Made by a program: the position numbers and the translations under genes
NCBI GenBank assembly: GCA_963995525.1
Contig: OZ023205.1
Location: 62,693,933-62,757,932, forward strand
Direction of reading: 5' to 3'
Source: Escarpia spicata
Taxonomy: Eukaryota; Annelida; Polychaeta; Sabellida; Siboglinidae
Length of the DNA stretch: 64,000 nucleotides
Notes under the pieces: model-generated
The model's input: only the letters and a program-made list of their open reading frames with translations
What the model was told of the DNA's origin: nothing
Database searches by the model: none
In this document: positions 1-9,644 of the stretch, in pieces
Layout: each line of letters starts with the position of its first letter
How positions within the stretch are numbered: the first letter of the stretch is position 1

Positions 1-1
1 G

Positions 2-415
2 GCGCTGCGGACCAAAGCCAGACTACTAATGGAACGTCTGAAACGAGACGTCGTGTGGAATGCGCGCGGAGAGCTTATGCACAAAGGCGTAGCGGTACCC
101 GGAAGTAACGTGGTGGACCTCGTGAACGATCTGTTACGTCAGCGCAAGACCGTTGGTAGTCCAACGGGGTGGCAGGTGTTTGCACGTCAACTCGGCACCA
201 TGAATCTACCCATGGAGTTGGTGGGTAACGAGGTCAGGAGACTGGCCATTCAACAGGAACAACGGAAGAGTGCCGTAGCGGCAGCGGCCACACGATCGCT
301 CGGTAGAGCGCGTCGATCGCTGCAGTGGACACCCCTCACACGGAGACGAATGAGCCCGTCCACTCTACCTACGCCACCGGCCTCGACTAGTAAGGGATGG
401 GAGGATCTCAGATAA
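2..415 (+). CDS. Conserved Polinton protein, C-terminal part (cut by window edge)
   Basis: The frame is open from base 2, so the Met at 29 is internal. It corresponds to the last half of the 262-residue protein at 18914-19702. The conserved core is a tryptophan and glycine-rich stretch (WNARGELMHKG, VPGSNVVDLVNDLLR) followed by a GWQVF segment; the tail is rich in Arg, Ser and Thr. A diverged relative of this core is at 7268-7570. The family recurs next to integrase in Polintons. Its function is unknown to me; position in the late block suggests a virion role, which is inference only. Confidence 0.75.
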   Translation, partial: ALRTKARLLMERLKRDVVWNARGELMHKGVAVPGSNVVDLVNDLLRQRKTVGSPTGWQVFARQLGTMNLPMELVGNEVRRLAIQQEQRKSAVAAAATRSLGRARRSLQWTPLTRRRMSPSTLPTPPASTSKGWEDLR

Positions 416-514
416 AAGAGGCGCACCGTCTCGATTCGCCGATATAATGTGCGATTCACAGGATAGTCTACGTCGTCTGTATACCGGTGTCGCTTACGCC
501 GGACTTCCCATCGT

Positions 515-1617
515 GTGCGGTATTATCGGCGATTATATCATACGATCATGGTGCGACGACGAAAACAGCTGGAGGACGTCTACTTCGACCCCGCCAAGGT
601 GGGAAGTTACGGGGGAATCGCGTCTTTGCGACGAGACGTACCACGCGTACCGAGAAAGATGGTCGAACAATGGCTATCGGAACAGAACGCCTATACCCTA
701 CACAAACCGGTCAGAGTTCGTTTCAAGCGACGACGCACGGTCGTCGGAGGACGGGATCAACAGTGGCAAGCCGATCTCGTCGACGTGGCCAGTCTGAAAA
801 AGAAAACGACGGTACGACGTTCCTGCTCACGGTGATCGACGTCTTCTCGAAAGTCGCCCGATGCGTTCCGCTGAAGACCAAGTCGGCGACGTCTGTGTCG
901 AAGGCGCTGAACGGACTCTTCACCGATGTACAGCCGTTGTTTTTGCAGACCGATAGAGGTCTGTAATTCTATAACCGTAGCGTTCGGGGTGTATTGGACA
1001 GGTTCGGCATCCAACACTTCTCCACCTGTAACGAGGAGATCAAGGCGAGCATCGTGGAACGCTTCAATCGCACGCTAATGACGCGGCTGTGGCGATACCT
1101 GACACACAAAGAATCGTGGCGATACATCGATATCCTTCAGGATCTGGTGCGCACGTACAACGACACGCCCCATCGCAGTATCGGGATGCCTCAGTCGCAG
1201 GTGGATGCGACTAATCAGGAAGAGGTGTGGCAGCGCCTGTACGGTGGTCATCACGGTAAGGGCGTACCCAAGTACCACGTGGGGGATCGCGTGCGTAGCA
1301 GCAAGGTCAAGAGACGATTCGAAAAAGGCTACACGGTGAATTGGACAGAGGAACTATTCACGATACGCGAGGTGCATCCGTCCGATCCGCCCGTCTATCT
1401 TCTAGCGGACGATCTCGGAGAGATACTGGACGGTACCTTCTACGAGCCGGAGTTGCAGAAGGTGACGGTTCCGGCCGATAAACTGTACCGCGTGGAATCG
1501 ATAGTACAGCGCCGCAAGGTAGGCAGGCGACGGGAGGTGTTGGTGAAATGGTTCGGATACCCTTCGAAATTCAACAGCTGGAGCGACGCCAAGGCCCTCG
1601 TCGGCTATAAAGACTAG
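515..1617 (+). pseudogene. Polinton integrase with chromodomain, broken
   Basis: Retroviral-type DDE integrase of Polintons. The catalytic core shows the first Asp in QADLVDV, the second in LQTDRG and the Glu in SIVERFNRT. The C-terminal 50 residues form a chromodomain (YRVESIVQRRK, LVKWFGYPSKFNSW). There are two breaks. One base is missing from an A-run near 796-801 compared with copy B, shifting the frame. An in-frame TAA at 964-966 follows LQTDRGL, and the same TAA is present in copy B. Translation may begin at 515 or at the Met at 548. It is expected to insert the element with a 6-bp target duplication, but this copy should be inactive unless the breaks are bypassed. Confidence 0.92.
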
Positions 1618-1650
1618 TCACGCGCCCGTCGCGATGTCAGTCGTCCACGC

Positions 1651-1959
1651 ATGGCAGACGAGACGACATCACGGATTACCGTTAGTGACGAAGAAGAAGA
1701 AGAAGAAGACGACATCGACGCCACTCCACCAATAAAGAAAGAGAGGACTCCGTGGCATATATTTGGCACCGCGTGTCCCAAAGAGGAGATAGTCTTTCTG
1801 TGTCAAGTCGTCGTCTTGTACACGGTCATCTTGGTCAGCATCTACAACCTGACGTTCGGCCACCACGTCAATCCGACTCTTTGGACGGCCCTGTTGAGTA
1901 GTTCGTTGGGTTACCTGCTACCCAGTCCGACGTTGAAACAACAACATGGCGACGAGTGA
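1651..1959 (+). CDS. Small acidic two-helix membrane protein (Polinton)
   Basis: 102 residues. The N-terminus is very acidic (a run of Glu and Asp at residues 12-22), followed by a basic patch and two hydrophobic segments at about residues 46-66 and 75-92 that look like membrane helices. Copy B has a 101-residue version at 17371-17676; the acidic run differs slightly in length, as expected of a GAA repeat. It overlaps the start of the penton-like gene by 14 bases. No catalytic motif is seen. It may be a virion or membrane-associated protein, judged only from its place in the capsid block. Confidence 0.7.
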   Translation: MADETTSRITVSDEEEEEEDDIDATPPIKKERTPWHIFGTACPKEEIVFLCQVVVLYTVILVSIYNLTFGHHVNPTLWTALLSSSLGYLLPSPTLKQQHGDE

Positions 1960-2749
1960 TTTCTATCTCACGTTGCCCAGCAATGCTTCCATGGACACGC
2001 ACCCCGACAACACGCTGACCCACTACGTCACGACGCTACCGAAACGTATCCTACTACAGGGACAATGGGAGTGAGGACTGGTGGAGGTACAGTACCCACA
2101 CAGTTGGTACAACATCGTAGGCGACGAAGCGGGGTTCGCTGTGTCACTACCGATAGATGAATATCGGGACCCGCGGTCCCTGCACACGGAGATTATCCGA
2201 ATCGGAACCGGACACTATAAAGATCCGTGGTCACTGATAATCGTCATTAACGCTGCTCTACGTCGCGTGGTGGGAGAGGGACGAGTGAAACTGAGCTACA
2301 GCATCATCACGCGTAAGGTATCGGTGCACATGGCACCGAATACCGTCTTCCGCGCCGCTATGCTGACCACCGTTCTCGGCTTTCGTACCGCTACGCTGGC
2401 GGCTCTCCCGAAGGACCCCGCGGTACCCGAGTTCAAGGTACGTATCATGGAAGGTGACACCGTGGTCACCATGGAACGGGAATCGCTCTACATCTACACG
2501 GATGTCGTGGAACCACGAGTTGTCGGTGACAGTCTCGTACCGCTGCTGCGCATCGTTTCGGTGAGCGGTCGCCATGGCGACGTCGTGTCGAAGACCTTCG
2601 ATAAGACTCACTACGTACCCGTGCTCTGCAAAGAGTTTGGTACGATCGAGATAGATATAAGAGACGACACGGGGCAACGCGTGCCATTCGAGGTCGGCAA
2701 GGTGACAGTGACACTTCATTTCCAACGGCAACGGACGCCACTGTTCTAG
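1946..2749 (+). pseudogene. Penton-like minor capsid protein, nonsense-broken
   Basis: Polinton minor capsid (single jelly-roll, penton-like) family, recognised from the N-terminal pattern FYLTLPSNASM and VQYPHSWYN and from its place before the core-like and MCP genes. The ATG at 1946 lies inside the preceding gene. An in-frame TGA at 2072-2074 stops it after 42 codons; copy B has TGC there. Downstream of the stop the frame stays open to 2749 (Met at 2081). Copy B is broken elsewhere, by a 10-bp deletion, so the two lesions are independent. Confidence 0.85.
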
Positions 2750-2763
2750 AGAGAGAGAGAGAG

Positions 2764-3177
2764 ATGAATTACAACGATTACTACGCTCGTCAAGCGGGTG
2801 GTGCGCTTCCGTATTTCGCGGGTGCCCGATACCAACGAGGACATGGACTGGGAAGTCTATTCGGAGGTCTACTGCGTAGCGTCATGCCACTCGTCAAGAG
2901 AGGCGCCGTGGCGTTGGGAAAGAGAGCTCTGTCGACCGGCGCACGTATAGCCGACGACGTCCTGGCAGGGCAGAACATCAGAACGGCCGCCAAACGTCGC
3001 GCCACCGCTGCAGGTAGAGAAATGATAAGCGACCTCTTGACCCCTGGCGTGCATAAGCGTATAAGACGCACACCCGCCCCGAAACGAGTCAGTACAGCCG
3101 CGAGACGTAGAAGGAAGCAGCAGAGACCGAAGGCACGTCGTGAACCGGATATATTCGACAATGGCGTTCGTTCATAA
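2764..3177 (+). CDS. Basic core-like minor virion protein (adenovirus pX/mu-like)
   Basis: 137 residues. It has a Gly-rich amphipathic stretch (GLGSLFGGLLRS, residues 24-35) and then a strongly basic C-terminal half with Arg/Lys clusters at residues 77-82 and 101-125. This layout resembles the DNA-condensing core proteins encoded beside the capsid genes of adenoviruses and adintoviruses; that link is from composition and position, not alignment. A (GA)n tract just upstream is longer here than in copy B. The last 17 bases overlap the MCP start. The frame is intact. Confidence 0.72.
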   Translation: MNYNDYYARQAGGALPYFAGARYQRGHGLGSLFGGLLRSVMPLVKRGAVALGKRALSTGARIADDVLAGQNIRTAAKRRATAAGREMISDLLTPGVHKRIRRTPAPKRVSTAARRRRKQQRPKARREPDIFDNGVRS

Positions 3178-4411
3178 ACTATCATGCGAGGGACTCAAGA
3201 GCGAACTCGATATCTTCGCCGTGCCTCCGACTCAGACCAGCATCATCGCCAGTCGCACGGTCCACTACCAACCGATGTCCTCGCTCGACTCGGGTGGTCC
3301 GATCGAATTCATCGTACCTGGTTCGGGAGACGATTACCAGGATCTCGCTAGCATGACGCTACACATTCAGGCGAAGGTGACGCGTGCCGACGGAAGCGAT
3401 CTCGACGCCGCCGATCCCGTCGCTCCCGTGAATAACTGGCTCCATTCGCTGTTCAGTCAGGTCGACCTCTACCTGAACGGAACGCTCGTGACTTCCTCGA
3501 CCAACACGTACCCGTACCGCGCCTACATAGAGACGCTGCTCAGTTACGGCAACGATGCCAAGGAGACGCATCTGACGAGTCAGATGTGGTACAAGGACAC
3601 GGCTAATCTTATGGCCGCCGTCGTCATTGACGGTGACGATCCGACAGCCAACGTCGATCTCTCCCATCAGGATAAACTCCTCATCAACGGTGTCGAGGCC
3701 AAGATACGTGTGGTGCGCAGTAAGGATGCGTTCGCACTCATAGCCGGCGGAGGTAACCCCGGCTACAAGATACAGATCGTCAACGCTACACTGTTCGTCA
3801 GGAAAGTCACCCTGAACCCAAGCGTACAGATGGCGCACATCAAAGCCCTCGAAAAGGCCACCGCCAAGTATCCGCTGCGACCTGTCGAATGCAAGGTCTA
3901 CTCCATTCCCACAGGTACCCGCTCACACACGCACGAGAACCTCTTTCTTGGTGTTCTTCCGAAACGTCTCGTGCTGTGCTGCATCGATAACGACGCCTAC
4001 AACGGACGCTACGACAGAAATCCCTTTCACACTAAAAACAACAACATCAACTTCCTCGCCGTGTACGTCGACGGACGACAGATACCCGCCAAACCTTTCC
4101 AACCCGACTTCGAGAACGACCTCTTTGTCAGGTGCTACCATAACCTGTTCACCTCGACGGGTAAGGCGTGGCAGGACGAAGGCAACGGCTTGACTCGCTA
4201 AGACTTCCGACACGGCTACACCTTCTTCGCTGTGGACCTCACCCCCGATGCGTGCGACGACTGCTGCTTCCATCTGGTACATAAGGGCAACGTGCGCATC
4301 GAGATTCATTTCCACGACGCGCTGACAACCACTGTGAACGTCGTCGCCTACGCCGAATCCGAGAAGGTGCTGGAGATCGACAGGAGTCGTAACGTCATCT
4401 ACGACAACTGA
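3161..4411 (+). pseudogene. Major capsid protein (double jelly-roll), broken
   Basis: Polinton hexon-like major capsid protein. The conserved block NNWLHSLFSQVDLYLNG and the following YPYRAYIETLLSYG are clear. I take the Met at 3161 (MAFVHK) as start; the 7 codons upstream lie inside the core-like gene. Compared with copy B this one lacks 69 bp near 3650 (23 codons, in frame) and has TAA at 4199-4201 where B has TAC, about 70 codons before the normal end. The normal stop, TGA at 4409-4411, overlaps the protease ATG (TGATG). It should not yield a full capsid subunit. Confidence 0.93.
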
Positions 4412-4863
4412 TGGAAACCATACAGCTCGTCCGCCTACTCACCCGCGATACGCACGCCCGTGTCGTCATGCGCGGAATCGTATCCAAAGACGTACTCCTC
4501 GAACTCCGGATAGACGCTTACCCCGTCGCCTTCGTGTGCAACACACACGACGCGGGTCAACCCGGTGAACATTGGATAGCGATCTACGTAGACGCCGACG
4601 GTTGTGGCGAATACTTCTGCTCGTACGGCCTGCCGCCGCAGCACGTCGAGTTTTGTCGGTTCTTGAATAAACATTGTGTAACGTGGACTCATAATTCTAA
4701 GAGACTGCAGAGCCCCGTGTCTAACGTTTGTGGACAATACTGTGTTGCTTATCTCATGTTTCGATGTCGTGGAGTTGTCATGAAGGATTTTGTTAAAGGT
4801 TTCGGCACTGATCTGATAGCAAACGATTGCCGCGTATTCGATTGGCTTAAACAACTGCAATAA
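4411..4863 (+). CDS. Adenain-type cysteine protease (Polinton)
   Basis: 150 residues, the usual size for Polinton proteases. The His of the triad is in GEHW (about residue 52), an acidic residue follows in the DGCGEYFCSYG segment, and the nucleophile Cys is in the NVCGQYC motif near residue 110. The family matures capsid proteins in virions. The ATG overlaps the MCP stop by one base. The frame is intact and very close to copy B. Two poly(A) signals (AATAAA, near 5076 and 5113) follow and probably serve the whole late block. Confidence 0.93.
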   Translation: METIQLVRLLTRDTHARVVMRGIVSKDVLLELRIDAYPVAFVCNTHDAGQPGEHWIAIYVDADGCGEYFCSYGLPPQHVEFCRFLNKHCVTWTHNSKRLQSPVSNVCGQYCVAYLMFRCRGVVMKDFVKGFGTDLIANDCRVFDWLKQLQ

Positions 4864-5278
4864 CCGTGTTTCATTAACGAACATATATCATCATCATCAT
4901 TATACGATTCACATCCGTAAGCTCACGACCTCTAGCGCGGTGTTCGTTCACCCGTAAGTCGTACCATCATCATCATCCCACGAGCCACTGGCGTGGTCGT
5001 ATTGACCCCTAAGCTCACGACCTCTGTCGTGGTGTTCACTCACCCACAAGTCTTGATATTCGTGCGCTTCGCTTAATAAAACACGGTTTCATGTTATACA
5101 CTTGTATCTTTCATCAATAAAATACGTGTGCACTCGTATACTCTTGTGTTTAGTTAGTTCTTTCATACACGTACATTCATACACACGGTTTATAAATACA
5201 CATAATCACACCCTCTCTACGTTTTCCCGGCAGGGGGCGTTATCTCAGTTGTACCCGCTAGGTGGCGCCTCTCGTTAC
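4864..5278. other. Protease-to-TIR spacer with duplicated hairpin units and CTCF-like sites
   Basis: No gene. Two copies of a roughly 47-bp unit beginning TAAGCTCACGACCTCT lie at 4919-4964 and 5009-5056. The second holds a perfect 6-bp stem with a 4-base loop (CACGAC-ctct-GTCGTG, 5016-5031). Between them CCACG/CGTGG can pair across 9 bases (4978-4996). A CAT trinucleotide run lies at 4888-4900. The same layout is kept in copy B (14225-14395). AATAAA signals sit near 5076 and 5113. CTCF-like motifs lie at 5227-5240 and 5255-5268. Confidence 0.6.
5227..5268 (+). promoter_or_regulatory. Two CTCF-like motifs next to Polinton A TIR
   Basis: CCGGCAGGGGGCGT (5227-5240) and CCGCTAGGTGGCGC (5255-5268). 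The second agrees with the published CTCF consensus CCASYAGRKGGCRS at 13 of 14 positions. Copy B has equivalents at 14041-14055 and 14069-14082, and one at its other end (29946-29959). Binding is inferred from sequence only. Confidence 0.45.
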
Positions 5279-5400
5279 ACATACGGTCACGTGACTACTC
5301 ACTTCACTCAGGGGGGCGGCTTTCGAAACCTCCCTAATATCAACCAAAAACTCCTTTGAAACACCGTAGGATACCCCTTCAAAAACGCTTCCTTACTACT
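5279..5400. repeat. Polinton A terminal inverted repeat (protease end)
   Basis: 122 bp, matching the B TIRs in length. The inner half, including GGTCACGTGAC and GGGGCGGCTTTCGAAACC, is the same as in B. The outer 55-60 bp has many substitutions but the terminal TTACTACT is kept. The palindrome GTCACGTGAC is a perfect E-box of the USF/TFE type. Confidence 0.9.
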
Positions 5401-7260
5401 TGCATGGACCGCGTGTTGAGTCGATCGTTCAAGCTGTCGTGAACAAAAACAAACTGCCCGCGACGATAGATGCTTTCCTGGCCGCCTTCGTGATATCCGA
5501 ACGACGGCGAACCGGACGAACATTGGATAGTTGGGGTTATTGTCGTGAAAATGTTTATGAAAATTTAATGTTTTTGTCCTGTGGGACAAAACAATTTTTT
5601 TAATCTATTTAGCCCTGAATTAGTAATTTTTTTACCCGCTAGATGACTCCACCGTATAACGTAATACTTCCGTTATCCACTAGGGGGCTACGCCGGAAGT
5701 GACGTTGTACCGGAAGTCACGTGACTGCCATGGCGGTCTCTACCGTTCCACAATTCCCGGAAGAGTGTCGACATGTCTGGTAGAGGGCGTTACTTTAACT
5801 AGTTACACTGGTATCTGTTGGTGGCGTCGGATGACACCTATCTCATGGCCTCGCACAGTTTTTATATTAATGAAAGTCACGTGATGTACGTTCAGTCTGA
5901 TTGGTTATGCAAATGAGATGACGCTGAAAACTAGTGTATCTACCTTGATTAAGATGTTCTGGTCTTTCACTTTTCGACTCTCGAGAAGTGCGTATCGTGT
6001 CTGGTCGCTCCCGCATTTGTAAATACGGAAGTATATTGCAGGAAAGATGGCTGCTTCGTATACATATATTTTCCGTTAAATGAAGCGATACCTCGTACGA
6101 GTGTCATGGCCGCCTCGTTGGACGTGAAACCGAACAGACGACTGCCTGGCGAAGGTATGTGACGAGATTTTCCTTAGATAGTTTGGATATTGAAATTTTT
6201 CGATAATAACATTTTTTCAAGTTACGTATCCGAACTGGTCGTCACAAAACTGACACGTGAAGTCACTAGGTGGAGCTTCTCGGTAGGTCAATTATAACTG
6301 AAACTACGATGTGAAAGTCGTCGGACGCCACTTACCGGCGCCACCACGGCGTCGAAGACCACAACTCGATAGATAGATAGAAGGGTGTCCGACACAAGCT
6401 GAGCCGTTTCCTCGTCTGTTGTCCCGTCTATTATCTCGCCCGTTGTCTCACCTGTTATCTCGTCTTTGTCTCGTCCAATGTCTCGTCCATTGTCCCATCT
6501 GTTGTTTCCTATTGTCTGGTCTGTTGTCTCGCCCGATGTCTCGTCAATAGCCCCATCTGTTGTTTCCTGTTGTCTTGTCTGTTGTCTCGTCCGATATATC
6601 GCGCTAGATGGCGCTGTACTCTCATACTAACACTTTGTTATTCGTGTAGGGAATTCCATAAACCGCGTGAATGGCCTGGTCACATGTAGTGTTTGTAAAT
6701 ACGGAAGTTTCAGTACCGGAAGTGTGTCGCCAGAAATATGGCTGTTTCATATAAATATGTTTCTGCTAGGTGGCACTGCATCACGTACTTTAAATTTCAG
6801 AAAATCATACGAATTTCATGGCCGTCAACTGGTTGTTTGACTGAAAATGAAGCATCGAACAGATGGCTGCCTCTTTGAATGGAGTCAGGTCACGTGATGT
6901 TCCTTAGATGTTATGAACATAGTCGTTTTCGCTCATAGCAGTTCATTTAGGTAAATTGAACGCCACCCACACTGACACGTTCACAGAAGAATTATTGTCA
7001 CTGAAACGGAAAAAGTTAGGTGTGTCTTGATGTCTATGAAAACTAAAAACAAACACACTCATCCATAGCATCAACAAGATTTTAGTTGTCAATTAATATA
7101 TTTCTGATAAATAATAAACAGAATATTCCCGACATGATGTCTCTTGCTCACTGTTCCTGTGGATTGTATGTCGCACGCGAACCTGTTTTTTCTCTCGCAA
7201 ATCGGTAATACTAATATGGTTCCAAACGTGTGATTTGTAAAGGTGTCGCCGAATGAGCTA
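5401..7260. other. Non-coding spacer rich in ETS, E-box and CTCF-like motifs
   Basis: No convincing ORF. ACGGAAGT/CCGGAAGT (ETS-like) occurs many times; TCACGTGA near 5716, 5877 and 6894; GATGGCTGC or ATGGCTG (YY1-like) near 6047 and 6738; CTCF-like cores at 5677-5690, 6263-6276, about 6600-6613 and 6763-6776. A direct repeat TGTAAATACGGAAGT starts near 6017 and near 6690 and continues for about 60 bp. A degenerate minisatellite lies at 6408-6600 (separate entry). It may contain the decayed left part of Polinton-like element C. Confidence 0.5.
6408..6600. repeat. Degenerate minisatellite, about 10-bp unit TGTCTCGTCC
   Basis: Variants of TGTCTCGTCC/TGTTGTCTCG are repeated about 18 times with substitutions and small length changes. 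Reverse-complement versions appear briefly near 8308-8335. No ORF. Confidence 0.7.
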
Positions 7261-7267
7261 CACGCCG

Positions 7268-7570
7268 CTACGATGCAGGCTGTCTACGATGCCGATGACG
7301 ACCGCTATCAAAAGGAATGCTGGTTTCCTTTGACTTGTCGTCGTCCACTGACGTTGTCTGCATGTTAATCCATCGATCTGAGTTCCCAATTAAATCCATT
7401 GGCGTGTTGACGTACTTAAGACCACGAGCGAAGGTTTTCCATCCCACCGGTTCAAACAACTTCCGTTTTCTCAGCACATCGTTCACGAGATCTACGATGT
7501 TACTTCCGGGTACCGCCTTGTTTCTGTACACCATCTCGCCACGATCGTTCCAACTTACGGCGCCTTTCAT
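7268..7570 (-). pseudogene. Remnant of conserved Polinton protein (element C)
   Basis: Matches the core of the 262-residue Polinton protein at 18914-19702: WNDRGEMVYRNKAVPGSN and then VDLVNDVLRKRK, GWKTFARGL, and MDLIGN. Identity is clearly lower than between A and B, so it comes from a different, older Polinton. The N-terminal half is absent and the C-terminus runs into unrelated residues. It is the best evidence that 5401-10997 holds a third element. Confidence 0.78.
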
Positions 7571-7780
7571 TTTATCGATGAGTCACCGTGCTTTCTGCTT
7601 CAGTTTTTTTAATGATGTCGATGAGTTTACTTTCGATGTTTCAATTTTGATTATTTAATTTTCATTAGCAAGATGTACTTTGTTTTCTTCACTAGAAACT
7701 TTTTCGATGGCCGATGTACCAACTCAACACATGGTTATAGAACACAACCTTTTTTCTCGTCTCGTCTATACTGATTCATT
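7571..7780. other. Short spacer, nothing recognised
   Basis: T-rich sequence between the two element C remnants. No ORF or motif that I can support. Confidence 0.4.
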
Positions 7781-8188
7781 CTAATATGTCTCGCATTTCA
7801 TTGTCGAATCGTCACAGGACACTTTCGATAGGATTAGCAAGAGAAGAAGGTTGCAGATGAATGTAGTCCAAAATATGGGGATCGACCAGCACCATTTTTG
7901 GTATGCCCCATGGTCACCTGAGATGGAGACAGGAATGCTGAGCTTGTCGCTGGGACCATTGGCACATGTGTCATAGTAGGTATCCGGGACAAGTGAATTC
8001 AGCGACGTAGTGCTGGTCGATTGTGCACAGCGACTGTAGGCATTGTGCCGTTTTCTGTTGTCCCGACGTGTGAAATATATCTTGCAATGTGAGCACTGAA
8101 ATGGTGTTAAAGAGGGTGATGGTGTGGGCTTATTGTTAGACAGTAGAACAGTCAATAAGCTCATGATATGGTGTTTATTTTTCAACAA
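7781..8188 (-). pseudogene. Zinc-finger remnant resembling Polinton polymerase N-terminus
   Basis: 135 codons holding one C2HC-type finger, CSHCKIYFTRRDNRKRH, with the FTRRD signature seen in the fingers at the start of the polymerase gene of Polinton B (25253 downwards). The rest resembles nothing I know; a hydrophobic stretch near the C-terminus may be chance. A sister finger is at 9318-9644. The minus orientation and position fit a decayed polymerase region of element C. Confidence 0.5.
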
Positions 8189-8438
8189 CGAAATGAACCC
8201 CGAGACGGATTTAACGCACTAAAATTCTCTGAAATCATCAGCACAAGTTCCATAAGCGAGGTGAATATAGGCTAGCAATACCTATATATACACTATATTT
8301 ACACTACAACGTACGAGACAACGGACGAGACAACATACGATATATTTACCAATCTACCGCGCTTAAACGCTAAAATTGAGGAGGAGGAGCAGGAGGAGGG
8401 ATATACCTGCAATTCAGTCAACACACTGTAACACACAA

Positions 8439-8471
8439 ACACACACACACACACACACACGTGTGTGTGTG

Positions 8472-8502
<31 letters not shown>

Positions 8503-8506
8503 TATC
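8439..8506. repeat. (AC)n joined to (GT)n: microsatellite palindrome
   Basis: An AC run of about 20 bp switches directly to a GT run of about 45 bp with one T interruption, giving a near-perfect palindrome centred near 8461. It could extrude as a cruciform. Confidence 0.9.
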
Positions 8507-9228
8507 AGTATTGTCACTATTAGGGTCATTGATCACACACACGAACACAAACGTATTTACAGGTCACACTCCATAACTGCAAAAACCAGAGACTGAACAT
8601 TGTTTCGCCGCTGCTCTGATACAGAGTCTTGCAACCAACTATTGATAGTACACAATTGTTTGTATGTCATGACAGATAGTTTAAAACCTGACTGTTGTAA
8701 AACACTCAAGTAGACTTTAAGCACTGCGGTTGGATTAGTGGCATCGGTACCGGATTAGCAGCATCGGTAGAAGTTGTGACATCGGCAGCGTCGGAAGAAA
8801 TTGTGACATCATCTGGAGCGGAAGTTGGTGTTGATGATGTTCTGTTGTCATTACTCGTCTCTGTCGACACATAGACCATTCATTGCCGCTTTGGTGGTAG
8901 CGGGCCTTCAACATAGTTCTGCAATAATATTTCAATAATATTTATAATATTAAAGATTGCATGGGAATAATACACTGTTGCTAGAGTACGGTGATATAAG
9001 GACAGGTAGGAAACGATGATAAGAAGTTACGTGTTAGGAAGTAAGGTGACAAGTTGTATGGATATAAAAATAAATCGTTGATAACAATTACCCGTGGATG
9101 TTGATATGTAGGACCGCGCAGGGGGCCATAATCTTAGAGGCAAAGACGTGGCAGAATGTTGTGTACCCGGATGTTAACAAGTAATAGACGGGTCCGACCA
9201 TATAGGAAATAATAAAACGGGCGACGAT
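8507..9228. other. Low-complexity non-coding spacer
   Basis: Around 8745-8835 the sequence carries imperfect repeats of GATTAGTGGCATCGGTA, GATTAGCAGCATCGGTAG and relatives. The rest shows no ORF or element I can name. A small ORF at 8735-8935 on the minus strand reads these repeats and I do not accept it as a gene. Confidence 0.4.
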
Positions 9229-9365
9229 TTAGCGGAAGTAAATATACACTGGACGCCCTTATAGCGGAAGCTATGGGAGCGCCAGTTTAGAGGAAGTTTA
9301 GACACGGAAAGACCATTTTAGTGGAAGTATAAACACGGGGGACGAGATTTTAGGTGAAAATATAC
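9229..9365. repeat. Degenerate tandem repeat of about 31 bp (TTTAGNGGAAGT unit)
   Basis: Successive units begin TTTAGCGGAAGT, TTATAGCGGAAGC, TTTAGAGGAAGT, TTTTAGTGGAAGT and TTTTAGGTGAAA. Each carries an ETS-like GGAAGT core. Confidence 0.65.
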
Positions 9366-9644
9366 AGTAAAACAACATAAAGTCTGACTCACCACCGACA
9401 TATCCAACTTGGTTTCGGCGGCCGTCCTCTTCCGGCGGGCACAACATTCGCTGGCAATGTGCCACTTCAAGGCGTCCCGTCGCGTGAAATGGGTCTTACA
9501 GGACGGGCAGGTGAAGGGGGCCGCACCATGGTGGTAGTTGTCTCGCGGTCGGTAGGGTCTTCTCAACGGCAGCGACCATGATATACATGTCAGAGGCCAT
9601 GTAACCGTGTCGTTCACATAGCAAATGACCCCTATTGTCGACAA
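9318..9644 (-). pseudogene. Second zinc-finger remnant of Polinton type
   Basis: Contains CPSCKTHFTRRDALKWH with the final Cys in ASEC, the same FTRRD finger type as at 7781-8188 and in the polymerase N-terminus of Polinton B. An Arg-rich segment follows. It lacks polymerase domains. Probably part of element C; a short spliced zinc-finger gene is an alternative. Confidence 0.45.

Larger units (their letters stand above)
1..5400 (+). mobile_element. Polinton/Maverick A, partial (capsid-protease end and one TIR)
   Basis: Right-hand part of a Polinton (adintovirus-like) element whose other end lies outside the window. Gene order is conserved Polinton protein, integrase, membrane protein, penton-like protein, core-like protein, major capsid protein, protease, then a 122-bp terminal repeat ending in TTACTACT. 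The same block recurs in inverse orientation at 13909-19702 with few differences by eye, so A and B are close relatives. A is damaged: a one-base frameshift and a stop in integrase, a stop in the penton-like gene, and a 69-bp deletion plus a stop in the MCP gene. The target duplication cannot be checked because the left end is missing. Confidence 0.93.

Noticed and set aside
4914..5060. Hammerhead or tRNA-like structure in the hairpin units
   Set aside because: The conserved hammerhead core and tRNA boxes are absent; only simple stems are supported.
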